Part shown: positions 33,965 to 40,935 of the stretch, piece by piece
Numbering within the stretch: the first letter of the stretch is position 1
Layout: the number at the start of each line of letters is the position of its first letter
Assembly: GCA_050295975.1 (NCBI GenBank)
Contig: JBNKQR010000007.1
Span: 1 to 64,000 of the forward strand
Direction: 5' to 3'
DNA from: JAPHTQ01 sp050295975
Lineage (GTDB): Bacteria; Pseudomonadota; Gammaproteobacteria; Thiohalomonadales; Thiohalomonadaceae
DNA: 64,000 bases
Made by a program: the position numbers and the translations under genes
Notes under the pieces: generated by a model
Database searches by the model: none
What the model was told of the DNA's origin: nothing
What the model saw: only the letters and a program-made list of their open reading frames with translations

Positions 33965-34055
33965 TCGAACTCACTATGAATAGATACGTCGGGGATTCGG
34001 CTCTTTTCGGGCGCATAAATAAAAAAGCCCCTCCTTTTCAGGAGGGGCTTTTTTA
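33965..34055 (-). repeat. Outer partial copy of the tRNA-Arg(ACG) downstream unit
   Basis: 33965-34014 (TCGAACTCACTA..., CGGGGATTCG, ...CGGG) is a diverged copy of 34151-34199, with an interval of 186 bp. It is followed by its own perfect terminator stem at 34015-34060 and then by a second copy of the tRNA-Arg(ACG) 3' end at 34056-34071. Further left, after the cheR stop, ~40 bp with CTCGTTC and GGCGTC look like a decayed hairpin segment. Confidence 0.55.
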
Positions 34056-34060
34056 TTTAT
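34015..34060. terminator. Bidirectional terminator between cheR and tRNA-Arg(ACG)
   Basis: Perfect 20-bp stem (34015-34034 with 34041-34060) around a TTTTCA loop. The core AGCCCCTCC/GGAGGGGCT is flanked by AAAAAA on one side and TTTTTT on the other, so it works in both directions: it ends cheR on the plus strand and the tRNA-side transcript on the minus strand. Confidence 0.92.
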
Positions 34061-34151
34061 ATGGCGCGCCCTTCGTTCCTACTCGGCGCTACGCACCTCG
34101 CCCTTCGGGCCGTCACCGTTGGTGACGTTCTCCCTCGCTTCGCGAGGTCCT
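34056..34151 (-). repeat. tRNA-linked hairpin element 2 (downstream of tRNA-Arg ACG)
   Basis: Begins with a 16-bp copy (34056-34071) of the sequence at 34236-34251, which covers the CCA end and acceptor 3' strand of tRNA-Arg(ACG). Four hairpins follow: GGCGC-TAC-GCACC (34085-34097), GCCC-TTC-GGGC (34100-34110), CGTCACC-GTT-GGTGACG (34111-34127) and CCTCGC-TTC-GCGAGG (34133-34147), then TCGAAC. Shared blocks with element 1 are TACTCGG, CCTCGCCCT, CGGGCCG and GACGTTC. The first hairpin pairs fully only as minus-strand RNA (a G-U pair), which hints that the tRNA strand is the functional one. Confidence 0.65.
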
Positions 34152-34199
34152 CGAACTCACTACGAATAGATACATCGGGGATTCGAATCTTTCCGGGAC

Positions 34200-34240
34200 A
34201 TAAACAACAAACCCCGCACAAGGCGGGGTTTGTTGTTTAT
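34200..34240 (-). terminator. Terminator directly downstream of tRNA-Arg(ACG)
   Basis: Perfect 18-bp stem (34200-34217 with 34223-34240) with a 5-nt loop and core AACCCCGC/GCGGGGTT flanked by A- and T-rich arms. It starts one base after the tRNA CCA end. It occupies the same place in the repeat unit as the stem at 34015-34060 but has a different sequence, as if structure rather than sequence were kept. Confidence 0.92.
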
Positions 34241-34241
34241 A

Positions 34242-34318
34242 TGGCGCGCCCGGAGAGATTCGAACTCCCGACCGCCTGGTTCGTAGCCAGGTACTCTATC
34301 CAGCTGAGCTACGGGCGC
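34242..34318 (-). tRNA. tRNA-Arg (anticodon ACG)
   Basis: Complete 77-nt minus-strand tRNA with encoded CCA. Acceptor GCGCCCG pairs with CGGGCGC, discriminator G. The D arm is AGCTCAGCTGGATAGAGT. The anticodon stem CCTGG/CCAGG has loop CTACGAA (ACG; the first base is normally edited to inosine to read CGU/CGC/CGA). The T arm is CGGGAG-TTCGAAT-CTCTCC. It is followed immediately by a terminator. The tRNA-Arg and tRNA-Ser near csrA are a conserved gammaproteobacterial neighbourhood. Confidence 0.97.
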
Positions 34319-34390
34319 GTAAGGCGGTGCATTATCTAGAAGCCCTAACTTGCTGTCAAGTCGCTCCAAATATGCGTCTAACTTTATCCT

Positions 34391-34582
34391 GATGGCCCAT
34401 GATACTTAGCTCGGAATCCATCGGTTCTACTTAATATGGCGGAGAGCGAGGGATGACCGTCGTTCTCACTTCGTTCCGCTGCATTCCTATGCAGCGGTCG
34501 AACCGTTTGACTGGATAATCTCGGGTTCGAATCCCCAATGACCCATTTTACTTATCTGGGAACCCATCGGTTCTACTTAATA
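34391..34582 (-). repeat. tRNA-linked element 3 (downstream of tRNA-Ser GCT)
   Basis: 34391-34454 is a direct repeat of 34537-34600 at an interval of 146 bp. The last 37 bp of each copy (34418-34454 and 34564-34600) are identical and include 18 bp of the tRNA-Ser 3' end. The 82-bp spacer holds one strong 9-bp hairpin (CCGCTGCAT-TCCT-ATGCAGCGG, 34476-34497), then TCGAAC and a T-arm-like CGGGTTCGAATCCC. It is shorter than elements 1 and 2, with only the hairpin nearest TCGAAC kept. Confidence 0.65.
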
Positions 34583-34672
34583 TGGCGGAGAGCGAGGGAT
34601 TCGAACCCTCGATAGAGTTTCCCCTATACACCCTTAGCAGGGGTGCGCCTTCAGCCACTCGGCCAGCTCTCC
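34583..34672 (-). tRNA. tRNA-Ser (anticodon GCT)
   Basis: Complete 90-nt class II tRNA on the minus strand with encoded CCA. Acceptor GGAGAGC pairs with GCTCTCC, discriminator G. The D arm contains TGGCCGAGTGGC. The anticodon stem CACCC/GGGTG has loop CTGCTAA (GCT, reading AGC/AGU). There is a long variable arm, and the T arm is GAGGG-TTCGAAT-CCCTC. It lies 52 nt downstream of csrA. Confidence 0.97.
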
Positions 34673-34724
34673 GGAATGCGCACGAAAGGATACCTGCGTG
34701 GACCACGCAGGTAAAGACCGGGAT

Positions 34725-34913
34725 TCAGGAATTTCCGGGATTATCTTCTTTTTCGCGTTGGATCCGCTCGTAAATCTCCTCACGATGTACAGATACATCT
34801 TTCGGTGCATTAACACCGATGCGGACCTGATTGCCTTTAATCCCGAGGACGGTAACAGTTACTTCATCACCGATTACAAGGGTTTCGCCTACTCGCCGAG
34901 TCAAAATCAGCAT
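34725..34913 (-). CDS. csrA: Carbon storage regulator CsrA
   Basis: 62-residue post-transcriptional regulator that binds GGA motifs in mRNA leaders and controls carbon flux, motility and biofilm. It is an almost canonical CsrA: MLILTRRVGETLVIGDEVTV then the VRIGVNAPKDVSVHREEIYERI core, with the RNA-binding R44 region and L4/R6 intact. It sits in the conserved alaS-lysC-csrA-tRNA-Ser context. GGAG before several flagellar starts in this window is compatible with CsrA control, but that is inference. Confidence 0.98.
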   Translation of the reverse strand: MLILTRRVGETLVIGDEVTVTVLGIKGNQVRIGVNAPKDVSVHREEIYERIQREKEDNPGNS

Positions 34914-35051
34914 CTTATTTACTCCTGTTCATTCCTTTCGCAGACACCGGGTTCCGGCTATTCCTGCGTATCGCCATTAAGGCTGGCAGCATTCCCTGCC
35001 CTCCTGTGGCTATATTAGTAGTGATATATGATTTGTAAAACAAACCGCGGT

Positions 35052-36287
35052 TTAATTTGCGGAGAGCATGGCTCCCGCGTCCAGATTGAACTCGCTATGT
35101 AAGGCACGCACCCCAAGTTCCAGATATTTCTCATCCACTACGACGGAGATTTTGATTTCCGAAGTTGAAATCATACGGATGTTAATACCCTCTTTTGCTA
35201 ACGCAGCAAACATGGTGCTGGCAATCCCCGCGTGTGACCGCATACCAACACCTACCAGTGAGATTTTGACGATCTTGTCATCGCCAGCCACCTCACGGGC
35301 GCCAATCTCCTTGGCCACTTTCTCCAGCACCTTAATTGCCCTGCTGTACTCATTGCGATGGACAGTAAAGGTAAAATCGGTCGTATCGTCTGCACCGATG
35401 TTCTGAACGATCATGTCCACTTCGATGTTGGCATCACCGATGGGCCCAAGAATACGATGGGCTACACCCGGTTGGTCCGGTACACCCTGTATGGTCAGCT
35501 TGGCTTCATCACGGTTAAAGGCGATGCCGGAAATAAGTGCTTCTTCCATACCTTCTTCCTCATAGGTAATCAGAGTGCCGGGGCCGTCCTCAAATGAGGA
35601 GAGCACACGCAGCGGTACGTTGTACTTGCCCGCAAACTCAACCGAACGGATCTGCAGCACTTTGGAACCGAGGCTGGCCATCTCCAGCATCTCTTCAAAA
35701 GTGATGCGTTCGAGACGCCGCGCTTCAGGGACCACACGTGGATCAGTGGTATAGACACCATCCACATCGGTATAAATCTGGCATTCATCTGCCTTGAGTG
35801 CCGCAGCCAGTGCCACCGCCGTGGTATCAGAACCGCCACGACCCAAGGTGGTGATACTACCGTGTTCATCGACACCCTGGAAACCGGCGACCACAACAAC
35901 ACGACCTTTATCCAGATCACGACGCATCTTGCTTTCGTCGATATCAAGAATACGTGCCTTGTTGTGCGTACTGTCGGTCAGAATGTGCACCTGGGCACCG
36001 GTATAGGAGCAGGCATCACATCCAAGAGTTTTCAGCGCCATCGACAGCAGTGCGATGGTGACCTGCTCACCCGTAGAGAGCAGCACATCGGTTTCGCGTG
36101 GATCCAGCTCGGGATTGATCCCCCTGGCCAGCTCAAGCAGACGGTTGGTCTCGCCACTCATGGCAGAAACCACTACAACGACGTCATCCCCACGTTCACG
36201 GAACGCCTTTACCTTGTTTGCAACATGGGTAATGCGTTCAACGCTACCTACCGAGGTACCGCCATATTTCTGTACGATCAGTGCCAT
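35052..36287 (-). CDS. lysC: Aspartate kinase
   Basis: Catalyses ATP-dependent phosphorylation of aspartate, the first step to Lys, Thr, Met and diaminopimelate. It is 411 residues long. The kinase domain starts with KYGGTSVGS at 7-15 and includes GFQGVDEHGSITTLGRGGSD. Two C-terminal ACT domains (from ~265, with ISLVGVGMRSHAGIAS at ~345) mark the feedback-regulated type. It lacks the homoserine dehydrogenase fusion. It lies 138 nt upstream of csrA, a gap with no gene, and 69 nt after alaS. Confidence 0.96.
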   Translation of the reverse strand: MALIVQKYGGTSVGSVERITHVANKVKAFRERGDDVVVVVSAMSGETNRLLELARGINPELDPRETDVLLSTGEQVTIALLSMALKTLGCDACSYTGAQVHILTDSTHNKARILDIDESKMRRDLDKGRVVVVAGFQGVDEHGSITTLGRGGSDTTAVALAAALKADECQIYTDVDGVYTTDPRVVPEARRLERITFEEMLEMASLGSKVLQIRSVEFAGKYNVPLRVLSSFEDGPGTLITYEEEGMEEALISGIAFNRDEAKLTIQGVPDQPGVAHRILGPIGDANIEVDMIVQNIGADDTTDFTFTVHRNEYSRAIKVLEKVAKEIGAREVAGDDKIVKISLVGVGMRSHAGIASTMFAALAKEGINIRMISTSEIKISVVVDEKYLELGVRALHSEFNLDAGAMLSAN

Positions 36288-36356
36288 AAATGCTCGGGAT
36301 TCAAAGGGCGGAGATTAAACACTAATTCTCGACAAAATTAAAGAGGTATGTGACAT

Positions 36357-38984
36357 TTAGCCCCCTATTTGCTGCCGGACCCAGTCACTTACTGAATCGA
36401 GAGCAGCGGCGAGCTTGTCCGGTTCTGTGCCACCACCCTGGGCCATGTCAGGCCGACCACCACCCTTACCACCGACCTGTGTGGCGACACTTTTCAACAG
36501 GTCGCCCGCTTTGATCCGGTTAGTGGCATCACCGGTGACTCCGGCAACCAGACTGATCTTGCCATCCTGTACCGTCGCCAGCAGCACCGCAGCCGTGCCC
36601 AGTTTATTCTTCAATTGATCAACCGTATCGCGCAGCCCCTTGGGGTCAGCCCCTTCCAGATGGGCAGCCAGCACCTTGATGCCATCGATCTCTTCTGCCT
36701 GGGAAACCAAATCGGAGCCCTGACTACTGGCCAGTTTGGCCTTGAGCTGCTCCAGTTCCTTCTCCAGTTTGCGGCTGCGTTCCAGTGTCTGCTGCACTTT
36801 TTCAGCGACATCGTCACGACCCGATTTCACCAATCCGGCCACGCGATCCAGACGCTCTTCCTGTGCGGCGAACCACTCCAGTGCGCCCTGCGCGCTCACC
36901 GCTTCGATACGACGTACACCAGCAGCCACGCCCGCTTCACTCACTATCTTGAGCAAACCAATGTCACCGGTACGTGAGACGTGAGTACCGCCGCAGAGTT
37001 CAATGGAGAAATCTCCCATGGAGAGCACGCGAACCTTGTCGCCGTACTTCTCACCGAACAGTGCCATTGCTCCGGCGGCTTTGGCCTCGTCGATGGCCAT
37101 GATGCGAGTATCCACTGCCAGATTGGCGCGGATCTGTGCATTCACCATATTCTCAATACGCTTCAGCTCATCGGCGGTGATCGCCTCGAAGTGGGAGAAG
37201 TCGAAACGCAGACGATCAGCGCTGACCATGGAGCCTTTCTGCTGCACATGCTCACCCAACACGGTGCGCAACGCGGCATGCAGCAGATGAGTAGCAGAGT
37301 GGTTACAGGCGATCGCCTGACGCAGGGAGGAATCGACCTCGGCGGTAACAGAATCGTTCGACTTCAGCGTGCCACGCACCATGTTGCCAAGATGCACAAT
37401 CGCCTCGCCGTTCTTCTGAGTGTCGACTACCTCGAACAGGGCGTCACCGACAATCAATCGACCACAATCGCCAACCTGACCACCCGATTCGGCATAGAAC
37501 GGTGTCTGTTCCAGTACCACCATGCCGCGCTCACCTTCGCCGAGCTGTTTCACTGCCTGGCCATCGCGATAGAGCGCGACCACTTTGCAGTTATCCTCGG
37601 TGCGGTCATAACCGGTAAATTCACTCTTGCCTTCGACAGTCACGTCTTTGCCGTAATCGGCATCGAACTGGCTGGCGGCACGGGCACGCTCGCGCTGCCT
37701 GGCCATCGCTTTCTCGAACCCGGCCATATCGACAGTGAGTCCACGCTCACGCGCGACGTCTGCGGTGAGGTCAACCGGGAAACCATAGGTGTCATAAAGC
37801 TTAAACAGGGTCTCACCAGGGATCTCCTTACCAGAGAGATTCGAGATCGCCTCTTCCAGCAGCCCCATCCCCTGATCCAGGGTCTCGGCAAAACGCTCCT
37901 CTTCCTGACGCAGCACCTTCTCCACCTGTGCCTGCACCTTGGTCAGTTCCGGATAGGCCTCGCCCATCTCTTTCTCCAGCGCCGCCACCAGCTTGTAGAA
38001 GAAGCTGCCCTTGATCCCCAGCTTGTGGCCGTGGCGAATAGCGCGACGAATAATTCGGCGCAGCACATAGCCACGCCCTTCGTTGGACGGAATCACGCCA
38101 TCGGTCACGAGGAAGGCACAGGAGCGGATATGGTCGGCAATAACCTTCAGTGAAGCGTTTTCCAGATCTTTGGTCGCGGCCAGTTTGGCCACTGCCTTGA
38201 TCAAATTCTGGAACAGATCGATTTCGTAGTTGGCATGTACGCCCTGAACCACTGCAGCCAGACGTTCCAGACCCATACCGGTATCGACCGAGGGTTTGGG
38301 CAGCGGGGTCATCTCCCCATCCTTGCTGCGGTTGTACTGCATGAACACCAGATTCCAGATCTCGATATAACGATCACCATCCTCTTCCGGGCTTCCCGGA
38401 GGACCGCCCCAGATGTCTGCGCCATGGTCGTAGAAGATTTCGGTACAGGGACCGCAGGGACCGGTATCCCCCATGGACCAGAAATTGTCGCTTTCGTATT
38501 TCTTGCCGCCCGGCTTGTCACCGATGCGGGTAAAACGTTTCGGATCGACTCCGATCTGCTTGAGCCAGATGTCCGCGGCCTCGTCGTCATCCTGGTAGAC
38601 GGTTACCCAGAGTTTCTCCGCCGGCAGAGCGCAGTTTTCGGTGAGAAATTCCCAGGCATATTTAATTGCATCTTCTTTGAAGTAATCACCAAAGCTGAAA
38701 TTGCCCAGCATTTCGAAGAAGGTGTGGTGGCGAGCGGTATAACCGACGTTTTCCAGGTCGTTATGCTTCCCCCCTGCACGCACGCAGCGCTGCACGCTGG
38801 TGGCTCGACTATAGGGGCGCTTGTCGCTACCAAGGAATACGTCCTTGAACTGCACCATACCGGCATTGGTGAAGAGCAGTGTCGGGTCATTACCGGGCAC
38901 CAGTGGGCTGGTGGCCACAACCTCATGTCCCTTGTTGGCAAAAAAATCCAAAAATGCCCTGCGTATATCTGCGCTGCTTTTCAT
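36357..38984 (-). CDS. alaS: Alanyl-tRNA synthetase
   Basis: Charges tRNA-Ala. The 875-residue enzyme has the class II core at 1-460 (motif 1 region near the N-terminus with RRAFLDFFANKGHEVV; motif 3 near GRGYVLRRIIRRAIRHG). The editing domain has HSATHLLHAAL (HxxxH) and the zinc ligands of ELCGGTHVSRTG, followed by the C-Ala domain ending in GGKGGGRPDMAQGGG. All key residues are present. It is followed by lysC and preceded 30 nt upstream by recX. Confidence 0.98.
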   Translation of the reverse strand: MKSSADIRRAFLDFFANKGHEVVATSPLVPGNDPTLLFTNAGMVQFKDVFLGSDKRPYSRATSVQRCVRAGGKHNDLENVGYTARHHTFFEMLGNFSFGDYFKEDAIKYAWEFLTENCALPAEKLWVTVYQDDDEAADIWLKQIGVDPKRFTRIGDKPGGKKYESDNFWSMGDTGPCGPCTEIFYDHGADIWGGPPGSPEEDGDRYIEIWNLVFMQYNRSKDGEMTPLPKPSVDTGMGLERLAAVVQGVHANYEIDLFQNLIKAVAKLAATKDLENASLKVIADHIRSCAFLVTDGVIPSNEGRGYVLRRIIRRAIRHGHKLGIKGSFFYKLVAALEKEMGEAYPELTKVQAQVEKVLRQEEERFAETLDQGMGLLEEAISNLSGKEIPGETLFKLYDTYGFPVDLTADVARERGLTVDMAGFEKAMARQRERARAASQFDADYGKDVTVEGKSEFTGYDRTEDNCKVVALYRDGQAVKQLGEGERGMVVLEQTPFYAESGGQVGDCGRLIVGDALFEVVDTQKNGEAIVHLGNMVRGTLKSNDSVTAEVDSSLRQAIACNHSATHLLHAALRTVLGEHVQQKGSMVSADRLRFDFSHFEAITADELKRIENMVNAQIRANLAVDTRIMAIDEAKAAGAMALFGEKYGDKVRVLSMGDFSIELCGGTHVSRTGDIGLLKIVSEAGVAAGVRRIEAVSAQGALEWFAAQEERLDRVAGLVKSGRDDVAEKVQQTLERSRKLEKELEQLKAKLASSQGSDLVSQAEEIDGIKVLAAHLEGADPKGLRDTVDQLKNKLGTAAVLLATVQDGKISLVAGVTGDATNRIKAGDLLKSVATQVGGKGGGRPDMAQGGGTEPDKLAAALDSVSDWVRQQIGG

Positions 38985-39014
38985 GCAATATCCCGAGTAC
39001 GTTAAAACTGTTTA

Positions 39015-39482
39015 CTAATCATTCACCACCGCGGCGATCTGCTCATGGCTAAAACCGCGGTACTGCAAAAATCGTTGTCGTTTGGCTCGATCCTTCAGGT
39101 CCTCGACGGGACGCCCACCAAACTTGCGGGCGTAGACTGTAGCGGCCCGTTCAAACCAGTCGACCTCGTCCTCATCCTCTGCCCGGCGCATGGCTTCGTT
39201 AATAAGCCGTTCGTCTACGCCACGCTCCTGCAACTCTGCACGGATACGTTGCGGACCATAGCCCTTTTCACTGCGCTGGCGCAGGTAGACTTCGGTATAT
39301 CGAGCATCGCTCTGTAGACGTTCCGCCTCCAGGCGCTCCAGTACGGTCTCTACTACGACCTGGTCGCAACCACGTGTGCGCAGCTTACGCGCCAGCTCCT
39401 GCGCCGAGTGCTCCCGTCGGGCGAGCAGCTCGACCGCCTTGGCGTAAACTTCCGCCTCACTTTTTTCGTTCATGCTATTCAT
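39015..39482 (-). CDS. recX: RecA regulator RecX
   Basis: 155-residue helical protein that binds inside the RecA filament groove and limits RecA activity. It has typical RecX three-helix repeats: VELLARREHSAQELARKL, then RQRSEKGYGPQRIRAELQERG, and the C-terminal RQRFLQYRGFSHEQI. It follows recA but is separated by a terminator hairpin and ~200 nt, so most recA transcripts probably stop before it. Two ATGs (39482 and 39473) are possible; neither has a strong RBS. Confidence 0.95.
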   Translation of the reverse strand: MNSMNEKSEAEVYAKAVELLARREHSAQELARKLRTRGCDQVVVETVLERLEAERLQSDARYTEVYLRQRSEKGYGPQRIRAELQERGVDERLINEAMRRAEDEDEVDWFERAATVYARKFGGRPVEDLKDRAKRQRFLQYRGFSHEQIAAVVND

Positions 39483-39552
39483 GACACCGCAACACGCCGG
39501 TCACAAAGCAGCGTAGTGTAAATCAATCATTGGGGGAAATGGCAGGCCCCAG

Positions 39553-39588
39553 GCTGGTTTGGGTGAAATAATTACACCATAAACCAGC
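39553..39588. repeat. Hairpin between recX and recA
   Basis: GCTGGTTT and GGTG pair with CACC and AAACCAGC across a 9-nt AT-rich loop, an 8+4-bp stem with a small asymmetric bulge. The region 39483-39634 otherwise shows no gene. It may shape the 5' leader of recX. Confidence 0.45.
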
Positions 39589-39634
39589 AACCGTGGCGCT
39601 ACTGCATTTGGGTAGGGTAGAGAGTGAAAACAGA

Positions 39635-39656
39635 ACCCTCCCCGAATGGGGAGGGT
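39635..39656 (-). terminator. recA terminator
   Basis: Perfect 9-bp stem ACCCTCCCC/GGGGAGGGT with a 4-nt loop, 24 nt after the recA stop, followed on the minus strand by a T-rich TTCTGTTTTC. It would limit read-through to recX. Confidence 0.75.
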
Positions 39657-39679
39657 GTATATCGAAATGCGGGAAGCCA

Positions 39680-40744
39680 TCATGCCTTGGCGGCTTCGGC
39701 AATCTCCGCACTATCGGTATCGTCATCAACCACCGCCAGAGCGGGTGAATTGGCGCTGGGCAGCAACACTTCGCGGATTCGACCTTCGATTTCCGCTGCC
39801 ACCGCCGGGTTCTCCTTCAACCAGCCGCGGACGTTGTCCTTGCCCTGGCCGATGCGCTCACCGCTGTAGCTGTACCAGGCGCCCGACTTGTCGACGATCT
39901 CGAGTTTGACCCCCATGTCGATGATCTCCCCTTCACGAGAGATCCCCTCACCGTAGAGGATGTCGAACTCGGCCTGTTTGAACGGTGGTGCCACCTTGTT
40001 CTTCACCACCTTAACCCGGGTTTCGTTACCGACCACCTCGTCGCCCTTCTTGATCGCGCCGATACGACGGATATCGAGACGCACCGAGGCGTAGAACTTG
40101 AGCGCGTTACCGCCGGTGGTGGTTTCAGGGCTGCCGAACATCACGCCGATCTTCATCCGAATCTGGTTAATGAAGATCACCAGGGTATTGGAACGTTTGA
40201 TGTTGGCAGTCAGTTTACGCAGCGCCTGTGACATCAAACGCGCCTGCAGACCCACGTGGGAATCCCCCATGTCACCCTCGATCTCCGCCTTGGGTGTCAG
40301 TGCCGCGACCGAGTCAATCACCACCACGTCTACCGCGCTGGAGCGAACCAGCATGTCGGCGATCTCCAGTGCCTGCTCGCCAGTGTCTGGCTGGGAGACC
40401 AGAAGTTCGTCCACGTCGACCCCTAACTTGCCCGCGTATTGCGGGTCGAGGGCATGCTCTGCATCGACGAAGGCACAGGTGCCACCGGCTTTTTGCGCCT
40501 CGGCGATCACCTGCAGGGTAAGGGTGGTCTTACCGGAAGATTCAGGACCGTAGATCTCGACCACTCGCCCTTTGGGCAGGCCGCCGATACCGAGCGCCAC
40601 ATCCAGCCCCAGCGAACCGGTGGAGATGGCTTCGATATTGCGCACTACACTCTCGTCGCCCATGCGCATTACCGACCCTTTGCCAAACTGCTTGTCGATC
40701 TGACCCAGTGCTGCTGCCAACGCCTTCTTCTTCTGTTCGTCCAC
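39680..40744 (-). CDS. recA: Recombinase RecA
   Basis: Strand-exchange ATPase and SOS coprotease. It is 354 residues long. Walker A GPESSGKT is at 66-73, the catalytic Glu lies in the VDAEHALD block, the L1/L2 DNA loops include GDSHVGLQARLMSQALRKL, and GSPETTTGGNALKFYASVRL is typical. The C-terminal tail is acidic (DDDTDSAEIAEAAKA). A good sigma-70 promoter lies ~60 nt upstream; I see no CTGT-N8-ACAG LexA box in the 190-bp gap. Confidence 0.98.
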   Translation of the reverse strand: MDEQKKKALAAALGQIDKQFGKGSVMRMGDESVVRNIEAISTGSLGLDVALGIGGLPKGRVVEIYGPESSGKTTLTLQVIAEAQKAGGTCAFVDAEHALDPQYAGKLGVDVDELLVSQPDTGEQALEIADMLVRSSAVDVVVIDSVAALTPKAEIEGDMGDSHVGLQARLMSQALRKLTANIKRSNTLVIFINQIRMKIGVMFGSPETTTGGNALKFYASVRLDIRRIGAIKKGDEVVGNETRVKVVKNKVAPPFKQAEFDILYGEGISREGEIIDMGVKLEIVDKSGAWYSYSGERIGQGKDNVRGWLKENPAVAAEIEGRIREVLLPSANSPALAVVDDDTDSAEIAEAAKA

Positions 40745-40801
40745 GGTTCGTCTCCTCGAAATCTGAATAATTAATCGGTCACTGCCTCTTGCTTGAGGTG
40801 A

Positions 40802-40830
40802 AATTTAGACAATACTTGAAACTATGTCAA
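40802..40830 (-). promoter_or_regulatory. Sigma-70 promoter of recA
   Basis: The minus strand reads TTGACA, 17 nt, TAAATT: a perfect -35 and a good -10 with ideal spacing, ending 57 nt upstream of the recA ATG. The region between the boxes is part of a GACA...TGTC inverted pair, which might be a species-specific operator. Confidence 0.75.
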
Positions 40831-40935
40831 TACTTTTTACCACCTAGTTATTATTTACTACGTAATATTTTTTATGAATCTTTTGTAGGATTACGCCAGA
40901 ATAGGCGCAGCAACGGTGAGGAGGTTTGGTAAACG

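Noticed and set aside
36288..36356. Lysine riboswitch before lysC
   Set aside because: The alaS-lysC gap is only 69 nt, too short for the aptamer, and has no matching structure.
36981..38153. Long open frame (390 codons) on the plus strand inside alaS
   Set aside because: It is fully antisense to a complete canonical alaS and has no family motifs. High GC at alaS third codon positions explains the open antisense frame.
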